Assembly: GCA_024180945.1 (NCBI GenBank) | Contig: JAKSGN010000038.1 | Span: 1,922,001-1,986,000 of the forward strand | Length of the DNA: 64,000 nt | DNA from: Macrophomina tecta | Lineage: Eukaryota > Ascomycota > Dothideomycetes > Botryosphaeriales > Botryosphaeriaceae | Reading direction: 5' to 3' | In this document: piece after piece, positions 56,661-64,000 of the stretch | Numbering within the stretch: the stretch's first letter is position 1 | Layout of the letters: each line of letters opens with the position of its first letter | Program-made: the position numbers and the translations under genes | Notes under the pieces: model-generated | The model's database searches: none | Told to the model about the DNA's origin: nothing | Seen by the model: the letters and a program-made list of their open reading frames with translations, nothing else

Positions 56661-57185
56661 ATGGCGTCCGTGTTCCCTCCACGTGCTCCGCTGCCATCTC
56701 CGGAGCAGCAGGCTGCTGGCGTTGAAGCCTGCCTCAAGGTCCAGCGCCTTGCCATGACCCAGGGCAAGCGCCCCTTTGCCGGCGCCCTCATAGGTCCCGA
56801 CAACGAGACCGTGCTCCTCACCCACTGCTCTCTCAGCCACGTCGACCACGCCGAGTCCAGCCTCGCTCGCCTGGCCGCTCTGCATTACAGCCAAGAGTTC
56901 CTGTGGAAATGCACTTTGTACAGCACCTGGGAGCCGTGTGCCATGTGCACGAGCACCCTCTATTGGGCTAATATCGGCCGCATCGTGTACGCCGCCACCA
57001 ATGATCAGCTTGCTGAACTCACTGGCAAAGGCAATCCAGAGAACTTCACCATGAAGTGGCACTGCCGAGATATTCTCGAGGGAAGCCAGAAAGATATCCA
57101 AATCCTCGGGCCCCTGCCTGGCCTCGACAAGACCGTCATGGAAGAAAGCGACGTCTACTGGAAGCCCATCAGGGATCGCTTGTAG
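56661..57185 (+). CDS. Zinc-dependent nucleoside/guanine deaminase-like protein
   Basis: Intronless, 174 aa. It belongs to the cytidine/deoxycytidylate deaminase superfamily. Zinc site: HAE in HVDHAESSLARLAAL and PCAMC in WEPCAMCTSTLYWANI; the Glu of HAE is the proton shuttle. The N-terminal KRPFAGALIGPDNETVLL is the substrate-pocket strand pattern of guanine/adenosine-type deaminases, and the downstream TNDQLAELTGKGNPENFTM replaces the usual C-terminal helix. Likely deaminates a free purine or nucleoside in the cytosol; the exact substrate is unclear. ATG context is CACCATGG. The frame is open upstream but without another Met, so 56661 is the start. Confidence 0.85.
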   Translation: MASVFPPRAPLPSPEQQAAGVEACLKVQRLAMTQGKRPFAGALIGPDNETVLLTHCSLSHVDHAESSLARLAALHYSQEFLWKCTLYSTWEPCAMCTSTLYWANIGRIVYAATNDQLAELTGKGNPENFTMKWHCRDILEGSQKDIQILGPLPGLDKTVMEESDVYWKPIRDRL

Positions 57186-58228
57186 TTGCCGAGCCGCGCC
57201 TGCAAGCGAGAGCTTCTTGTCCTTAAGAACACGATGTCGCTCGCCTGTGCGGCTACACCAAGGGCTTTCTTTCGGAGCCCGTCCGCGGTACAGGGGCGCC
57301 ATTTGCGGAGAGGTCTCGCTTGAAAAACTGATTTGACCTTTCTCATCTGGCTACGCCGAGCGAAATTCATTGTCAGGCCGGCTGAATGTTTGTGGGGCCT
57401 ATGCACAGACTGGTTGCGGTGACCTGGGATTGTTTCAAGAAGCGGCAACTTCGGAATTTCTCCGGATGGACCTATGGATCTCACTTGCTTCGATCAACAG
57501 ACTGCACCACTCAATTTTCTTGAAGCTATTACCGCCGCGGTCTCTGTGTGTCCATCCAGTTAGACAAGGCTGTCGTTTTCCGCTGCGATAGGGACGCATT
57601 CGGAGATCTTGCTGATCACAGGCCAAGACACGATCTGCGGAGCTCGGTGAAAATGTCCAAGTACTCCTGAAGCCCCGTTCCGCTATCTTCTCTGTAAAAA
57701 GGCAACGGCCTTCGTTGTTTTCGAGTCAGTGTGAAACAAATGAGATTTGAGTTACTGCAAACCTTTCTCTCCGCCGCTCCCGTCTTCCCGCGCAGTGCCC
57801 GCTGGCTCGGAAGCCTAGGCCGCGTCTCGCTCTATATATTGTGTCAGCCCTGTGTTGATCAGGCCGACTACAAGGCTTAAACTCCGAGTCCCGCGGTTTC
57901 TTTTCTTCCACGGCGCAGGCGCGTTCTACAGACGCTTATTCCTAGACGGGATCCGACCCTTCTTCGTTCCTTACCCGGCTCGCGGCGTTGACCGCCAGAC
58001 TTGGAAGCTGCCTTGTTGACCAGACCCAGTGACACTCTTTGAGCGTAACCTTACGAACACTCGACCGCCCGCCATCACACGCACATTTCCATCCACTACG
58101 CTCTCTGAGCGCCACGCGGGACTTCACTCGGCTCACGTATCACCCTGGACCTCATTTTAAGCCCACAGAGTTAGCACACCTTTGCTCTTGTGCGCTTGCT
58201 TTCACCGACTTCTCGATAGAACGCAGCC
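57186..58228. other. Intergenic, phospholipase promoter
   Basis: About 1 kb, no gene seen. CTATATATTG at 57830-57839 is a TATA-like motif but nearly 400 bp from the next ATG, so either the 5' UTR is long or it is unrelated. Confidence 0.5.
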
Positions 58229-58861
58229 ATGGCATCTCTACACCCAGTCCTGTTTGTCCTCGGCATTTCCGCCTTCTCGACTCCCGCTTCAGGAGCAGCA
58301 CTACCTTCCAATGCCCTCCATACATTCAACGCCTTGAACCTGAACGGCACTACGTCATGGAATGTTACGGCTTCGAACACCAGCATCCCTACGCCTGTCA
58401 CGACTCCCACGACTCCCATTGTCGCTACCCCAACTCCTCGGCCAACGGATTCTTGCGACAAGAGTTATTGGGTCAATCACCTCGTCTTCGAAGTCTCTCT
58501 GGATGAGTTCATTGAATATCGCAACGCCAATAATCTCTCCTGCATCAGTGCCTGGCTCTGGAGCTCGGACGGCTGCACCAAGGTACCAGACAAAATTGGT
58601 GACGCCTACTTCCACGAGGCTTGCCTGCGACATGATTTCGGCTACGGAGGTTTCTCCTCTTTGTGTGTTCTAGATTCTGACATGCGGAAGAGAGTTGACA
58701 AGAACTTTTCCCATGACTTGGAGGAGGTGTGTGAGAAGCTCGGCTGGTGGGATGGTTTGTGGTGTACAATGGCGAAGCAGACGTACTACGATGGCGTGAG
58801 GGCACTTGGTCGCTTATTTGCCTCTAAATGCGACAAGGACCATTCGAAGCGCTCACAGTAG
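58229..58861 (+). CDS. Secreted fungal phospholipase A2 (group XIV-like)
   Basis: Intronless, 210 aa. A signal peptide (MASLHPVLFVLGISAFSTPASG) is followed by a Thr/Pro-rich linker (TPVTTPTTPIVATPTPRPT), then the small fungal/bacterial PLA2 domain: C-ISAWLWSSDGCT, then YFHEACLRHDFGYGG, where the HD pair is the catalytic dyad. Later come MRKRVDKNFSHDLEEVC and WCTMAKQTYYDGVRALG with paired Cys. It would release the sn-2 fatty acid of phospholipids outside the cell, calcium-dependent in known relatives. Used for nutrition or signalling in fungi; role here not known. Length and motif order are normal. Confidence 0.9.
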   Translation: MASLHPVLFVLGISAFSTPASGAALPSNALHTFNALNLNGTTSWNVTASNTSIPTPVTTPTTPIVATPTPRPTDSCDKSYWVNHLVFEVSLDEFIEYRNANNLSCISAWLWSSDGCTKVPDKIGDAYFHEACLRHDFGYGGFSSLCVLDSDMRKRVDKNFSHDLEEVCEKLGWWDGLWCTMAKQTYYDGVRALGRLFASKCDKDHSKRSQ

Positions 58862-60149
58862 CCAAAATAAAGAGGCTTATGGGTTAACGAGGATTGTTGA
58901 AGGCCATTCTTACTACTCATCCATTGGGATTACACAACCCGGAACTCCCCTTACCTAACTTTTCAGTTTAATCATCCATTTTGGTTTGTATGCAATTTGG
59001 CCAGTGTTGTAGAATCGAGAGTACCCTTTGAACTAAGTAACTTGTGGAAGTATGTGCTTTCAGCGATGGAGCTGAATACGAGAAGTCCACACCCGCCATT
59101 CGTCCCAGCCTTTCAGGCCATCTCTCCACCCTCGAAAGCCGTATCCGCAGCCACTGACATCACATTCAATGCCTACCACAGCTACCCCTCAAGCGTCGTT
59201 CAAGGACACTCCCGCGGATGACAAGTTCTGCGCACCGCAAGACCAGTTCCAGTGCCAAACCGCCCTATTATGCATGTGGAGTAGAAACATTCAGCCGGAC
59301 GTGAACGTTATTACATTCTCTAGACATGTAAATCCCAGACGAATGCTTCTGCTCACCAGAGGAAGGTGCAGGTCACACAACGCAGTGCGCGGAATATTGA
59401 GAATCGCGTGCCAAACTCGCCGACCGGTCTTCAGCCTCAAGGTACAGCGCCCACTCGAACTGCCGCAAGCATAAATGCTCGGCAACTGCTGTCCCGGCAT
59501 TCGAATAACTCCACCGGTCATCATACGCCAATTCCGCCACGAAGTCTTGGCCTCCAGCAGCCGCCTTGCCTCCACAAAAAAAACCACCAGCCACCGCCGA
59601 AAGGCCAAGCAATCCCGCCGGGGTAAAAATGGCGCCAGATCCACTACACCCACCGGAGCGGCCACCGAGCGCCCAAGAAAACAAAACAACGAAGAACGCG
59701 GAGCATCCACAACCCACCTTGTTCAATCTCTCGCTTCGGCCCGGCCAACGCTTTTAATACCCCAGGTTTGCGCTATAGCTCGCATCCGGGGCTCCGCACA
59801 CGCGCCGGACCTCGTCATTGACTGCCCACTGCCGCGTCGCGTGATCCGACTTATTTCAGAGCCTGTACTCCGCTTTTCTTGGAAAAATTGCGGAGTTGGG
59901 CAGGTGGATGTGTATGACACGCTTGGCTCCTTGCCCCCCGGCGGCGGGAGGGAGGACGGGGTACCTGGGGCCAAGCATTTGTTTGCTAGGGGATATAGGC
60001 AAGCGGGCGGTTGGAAGGACCATGGCGTTACTATAAGACGTCCTCGGCTTCCCTGTTCCTGGCCCAGGTACCTCGTCCATTACCGAGCTCCCTGTTCCCT
60101 GGCCGATCGACCTCTTTCTCGCCTTTCGTCTGAGCCTTTTTCACGGAGT
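58862..60149. other. Intergenic, GH43 promoter at its right end
   Basis: About 1.3 kb. Antisense-overlapping ORFs of up to 139 aa at 59291-59710 lack family features and are not called. Confidence 0.5.
60032..60037 (+). promoter_or_regulatory. TATA box of the GH43 gene
   Basis: TATAAG about 115 bp before the ATG at 60150. Confidence 0.5.
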
Positions 60150-61603
60150 ATGTTTTTCTCTAGCTTGTTCGCCGCGTCGCTGGCGGCGTTGGCCCAGTTG
60201 GCTGCGGCCGCGAATTACTCGAACCCCCTCCGGCAGACCGATGGCAGTGATCCTCAGATCGTCTGGCACGATGGATACTATTATCTGATGACGACGACCT
60301 GGACAGACGTCCAGCTTACGAGGGCCACGACTCTTGAGGGATTGAAGACCGGTGAGAGGAAGACAGTGTGGGTGGATGAGGACCCATCCCGGTGCTGCAG
60401 TGTCTGGGCTCCTGGTATGTGAATGCTTGTTTCATTTGAGCTTAAAGTCGTGCCCATAACTATTCTCTCTTTCCATCAGAACTGCACATCATGGCAGTCG
60501 TTTGTTTTGTCGGTGCCGCACAAAAGACGGGACACGAGGCCAAAGTGACTGGCCTAGCAGCTGGCTACAGTCACTATACTGAACTGCACGTCCACTCATA
60601 CCCAGCCAGACGGGCTAGCGCAATCTTGAGAGGAGGAGCTGCTCAATCCACTGCTTGATGAGCTCCGTGGAAAATGTTTAATTGATCGGGATGCCGTACA
60701 TGGACCTCTTTGTTTTCATTTATCGTTGTGCACTTTGTCAATCAATTGCTGACGCTTTGATAGAACTGCACGAGCTCGACGGAACTTGGTACATTTACTA
60801 TACTGCCGGCACCGCGGAGAACCTCGATGGCCAGCGTCCTCAAGTCCTTGAAGGTAAATTACAAATAGCCATCCGAAGAAGAACAGCCCACTAATCACTC
60901 CCCGCAGGCGGTGCTCACCCTTGGGATGACGACTACGCCTGGGTTGCCACCCTGACGTCCACCTGGGGCATCGACGGATCCGTCGCCACCATTGACAACC
61001 AACGCTACTTCACCTGGTCCTGCTTCGACGGCACCGATATCCAATCCCTCTGCATTGCCTCCATGACCTCACCTACCTCGCTCGGCCCCACCGTCCTGAT
61101 CTCCGAGCCCACCGAAGACTGGTAAAAAGCCCCTCCACCCCCTCTCACCAGCACCAAACCCCCACTAACCCACCACTCCCAGGGAAATTGTCGGCGCTCC
61201 CGTCAACGAAGGCCCCTACCTCCTCCAAAGCCCAGTCAGCGGCACCTACTACATTGTCTTCTCCGCCTCCTACTGCTGGACCACCTCCTACCAGCTCGGC
61301 TTGCTCACGCTGGCCTCCGGCGCCGACCCGCTGGTCCGCGAGTCCTGGACCAAGTCCGGCCCGGTCTTCTCGTCCGCCAACGGCAACCTAGGGACGGCGC
61401 ACAACGCCTTCTTCACCTCGCCCGACGGCACCGAGACGTGGAACGTGTATCACGCGACGGCCAACGCGAACGGCGCGTGCGATGGCAATCGGTACACCAG
61501 CGTCGATAGGGTGAGTTGGCGGGAGGATGGCAGTCCGGATTTCGGCGTCGCGAGCGCGCTGGGGGTTGTGCTGCAGGGGCCCGCTGGGGAGCCGGATGCG
61601 TGA
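60150..61603 (+). CDS. Secreted glycoside hydrolase family 43 enzyme (arabinan/xylan active)
   Basis: Model join(60150..60414,60764..60853,60908..61121,61183..61603), 329 aa. A signal peptide (MFFSSLFAASLAALAQLAAAA) is followed by a five-bladed propeller: GSDPQIVWHDGYYYLM (catalytic Asp base), SVWAPELHELDGTWYIYYTAG, the pKa-modulating Asp region YAWVATLTSTWG, VNEGPYLL (Glu acid) and GTAHNAFFTSPDGTETWNVYHA. GH43 enzymes cut arabinan, arabinoxylan or xylo-oligomers; the exact activity is not predictable. Intron 1 is 349 nt, several times longer than its neighbours, and carries extra copies of the exon-2 start (see findings). The start follows a TATA box by about 115 bp. Confidence 0.9.
60478..60771 (+). 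repeat. 10-bp direct repeats flanking a 274-bp insert in GH43 intron 1
   Basis: AGAACTGCAC occurs at 60478-60487 and again at 60762-60771; a third partial copy GAACTGCAC is at 60581-60589. The outer copies sit exactly at two possible intron-exon borders. Confidence 0.75.
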
Positions 61604-62954
61604 GCGACGGGCCGTTGTGGATCCTTGGGTGAATTTTCGTTCTGAGCGTTATGGTAGGATGATGAAAATTTATGAATTCAAGCTTTCAAGGTTGTACGAT
61701 GAATGCCGTTTCCGCGAGGAGTAAAAAAAAAAAAAAAAGGCCAAATGCATGCCCATTTGCTTACTTTTCGTCGAATGCACTAGGTCAGACCAAACACAAA
61801 AAATATATTGGATCCTCCCTGAGACAAAATAGTGCGTGAGGAATTGAGGCAGTCGTACGAATGTAAACGTTCCTATATCTCCATAAGGTTTACGTCTGGG
61901 CAATTACTTCAACTTCCCATAGTTTTTCACCGACGCTTCTTGCTTTCTACCCTGAGCAGACCTCGCATGGTTAAGGTTTAGACGTTATGTCCCTATAAGT
62001 ATGCGCTGCTTTATATGCGCTCGGCCTAACTATGTACATACAATAGATCTGGCAAAAAAAAAAAAAAAAAAAAATAGAAGAGCAGATGCATGTGTATTCG
62101 ATCTTCTACCCTATATGCTCAGTTTAACGTAGTTTGAACGATATTGGTAGAATAACAAAACATCTTGAAAACCATATTTCAAGCATGTTTGATGTACTAT
62201 CTATGTGAGTTAACGATAATCAATACAAATGGTCCATAAGTCTTTTGGCCACTGACTGCTAAAAAAGTCAAATCCCGCAGTACCCCGTGTCTTTGTCTCC
62301 GAATTTCCAGCGCTTAACTCATTTGGCGCACGTTCAACCACACCTATAATCCTACGGTCATAACCTATTTCCGGGTTCAAATACCCGGACTCGCTCTTCA
62401 GTGAAACTTCCCAGATCTGCTGTCTAAAGTTTGTTAGTATAATCCAAGAAGTGTGATTTGATCGCAGGAGCATGAGGGGCGGCTCTGTGCTCTCGCCGTT
62501 CTTGTGTATAGAGAGCAGTTTGGAGAGCTCAACAAATACTGCAGTCTACATCTTGCTCGACTGCCTGGGGAACGGTTATGCGTCTGGGTTTCTGTTCAGT
62601 ACTTTTTCCCTGAAAGTTCGCTCCGCACTTTTGCGAAACAGAAATACGGACTCCGACTACTTCTACATGTCCATGGTATTATCCTTCCCATAGCCGTTAC
62701 TCGGCGCAAATGCAACCCTCCACGCTCTGCTGCAAACAATTCCCATCATGAAAGTCCCTCCAATCCATAGAACGATCCGCAAGATGCCCCAAAATATCTT
62801 CTAGATCAGTGCAACACAACCAATAACATTCATGTATGGACTAATCATTCAACGCTCCGATTCGAACGTGTTGTAATATCTCTAAGCACGTTCTAGCCAC
62901 TTTGACCAGGCCCTATCATCTTCAGCTCGGAATAGCCCAGGAAAGGGGGAAAAT
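61604..62954. other. Intergenic, AT-rich
   Basis: About 1.35 kb with A runs at 61724-61738 and 62055-62073. No gene recognised; convergent 3' ends of GH43 and thioesterase genes flank it. Confidence 0.55.
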
Positions 62955-63921
62955 CTAAATCTTGCTAGCGTCTTTCGTCCTCCGTTTCGCGGTATTCCTC
63001 TCTGCGCTCAATACAAGGGCAACGTGGTGACTCAACGCCACGAGGTCACCAGTCTCATCCAGAACAACCACTTCCAGGTCCTGCCGCCCGTTCTTGATCT
63101 TCTTTGCCCGGACTCGCACGAACAACCACTCCACGCCCTCTTCCGGCAGTGGCTTCTTGATATCGAGGTTCAGCAGCAAGGTCGGATACCAGAACGGCGC
63201 AGCATTCTTCTCCTCCCGACGGAACTCCTCGATGATCTGGGGCCACAGGTCCGACACCACTCCAATGCTTTCATTGGTGAACCTCTCGCCCGAGTCGAGG
63301 CGGAGCCATTCGTCCGAGAGGCTCTTCATGGCCTGACCGTTCCGCGGCAGGTACATGCGCACGCGGTTCATCACTTTCCGGAACTTGGGGAACGGCTTCT
63401 CGGTCACCTCGGCCCAATGCTCGTCCCTGTCTTCGGCCAAGTGCGCGAGGTCGACAGGTGGCGGGGCAGGATCGAGGGACCAGCCCGTCTCGAAGGACAC
63501 GCCCTGCTCGTTGTCGATGTTGGAGTTGGTGATGTAGCCGACCACCTCTTCCCGGCCATCCTGCACCAGCGACACATGGATCGTGGACGTCTGCCGGCCC
63601 AGCTTTGCGTCCTTGACCTCGAAAGTCGCGGGGCCTTCTTGCGTTCGCCGCAAGAACTCGAGGTGCAGCGTGATGGTGTGCGGCTGATTTTGGGCGGCGA
63701 GCGTGGTGCGGAAGTGGGTTGAGGCGACGCGCAGGAACACAGCTGTGACAAATCCGCCGTGGGGTACTGATGCGCTGTTAGCATACCTAGTATACCCATG
63801 AAGTAATCAACGCGATGCTGGGCGTACCTGAACCAACGCACCACTCGGTGTGGAAATTGGCCGAGTAGGTGTGCGAGTCCACGGCTTTCACCGCCGTGGC
63901 CTCTGCGAACGAGGGTGCCAT
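62955..63921 (-). CDS. Thioesterase-like (hot-dog fold, TesB-type) protein
   Basis: Model complement(join(62955..63766,63828..63921)), 301 aa. Double hot-dog acyl-CoA thioesterase-like superfamily: an N-terminal half with VPHGGFVTAVFLR (substrate-tunnel helix), TITLHLEFLRRTQEGPA and TIHVSLVQDGREEVVGYI; a C-terminal half with APFWYPTLLLNLDIKKPLP and EWLFVRVRAKKIKNGRQDLEVVVLDETGDLVALSHH. The last stretch is the typical active-site strand region. Likely hydrolyses acyl-CoA; no peroxisome targeting signal at the C-terminus (ends DASKI). The single intron (63767-63827) keeps phase and supplies the start at 63921. The whole gene is within the window. Confidence 0.85.
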
Positions 63922-64000
63922 CTCGGGGATAGAGGGAAGGAGGGGGAAGGCAGGAGACTAGGGATGTCTGCGGGGCCGAAGCAGGCTACATGGCGACGAT

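Noticed and set aside
60480..60660. Exon starting AACTGCACATC in the GH43 gene
   Set aside because: Using the first AG (60479) leads into a frame that loses the GH43 sequence and reaches a stop; the copy at 60764 continues the domain.
1..64000. Secondary-metabolite backbone gene (PKS, NRPS, terpene synthase) to go with the two P450s
   Set aside because: No ketosynthase, adenylation or DDxxD/NSE-type terpene synthase motif seen in any frame, so a catabolic rather than biosynthetic cluster is proposed.
1..64000. CRISPR arrays, operons and ribosome-binding sites
   Set aside because: The window is eukaryotic nuclear DNA with spliced genes; no such structures are present.

Overview
This window looks like part of a filamentous ascomycete (Pezizomycotina) chromosome, probably Dothideomycetes. 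The class-level guess rests only on gene content and is not firm. Protein-coding genes carry short (about 42-110 nt) GT-AG introns, often with CTGAC/CTAAT-type branch sites. Two nuclear tRNA genes carry introns next to the anticodon. Several families are specific to filamentous fungi: a LysM protein, HsbA, a rhodopsin-domain protein, a Zn2Cys6 regulator, a GH28 pectinase and a DUF4470/MYND relic. The protein-coding models below are spliced models built by hand from reading frame, splice sites and family knowledge. None has been checked by alignment or RNA data.

Left part (1-23 kb): the 5' end of an uncharacterised gene runs off the left edge and is divergent from a PLC-like phosphodiesterase. 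An SDR oxidoreductase follows. Next come mostly cell-surface or secreted functions: an endopolygalacturonase (GH28), a rhodopsin-like 7-TM protein, a three-LysM secreted protein, a Dal5-type MFS anion transporter, a GPI-anchored Ser/Ala-rich protein and an HsbA-like secreted protein, then a GNAT acetyltransferase. A tRNA-Ser(GCT) and a tRNA-Val(CAC) lie between them.

Middle part (23-34 kb): a compact group that may be a catabolic cluster. It holds a CYP504-type (phenylacetate hydroxylase-like) P450 divergent from a Zn2Cys6 regulator, a RidA imine deaminase divergent from an amino-acid permease, and a second P450 with odd homopeptide inserts. Two uncharacterised membrane proteins follow, one of them a 7-TM receptor-like protein with a long serine-rich tail.

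37-53 kb is gene-poor and shows decay. It contains a long stretch with no convincing gene, a badly damaged DUF4470/MYND-family pseudogene of about 3.6 kb, two neighbouring intact ORFs resembling Ty1/copia Gag (302 and 941 aa) without pol or visible LTRs, and a second pseudogene with a nonsense codon and a frameshift.

Right part (53-64 kb): a housekeeping VPS18 gene, a zinc nucleoside/guanine deaminase-like gene, a secreted fungal phospholipase A2, a GH43 arabinan/xylan-active enzyme with an unusually expanded intron, and an acyl-CoA thioesterase-like gene at the right edge.

The most interesting signals are the paired gag-derived ORFs, the multiply broken DUF4470/MYND gene, the GH43 intron that looks enlarged by an insertion flanked by a 10-bp direct repeat, and an HsbA intron that lacks a usable AG acceptor.
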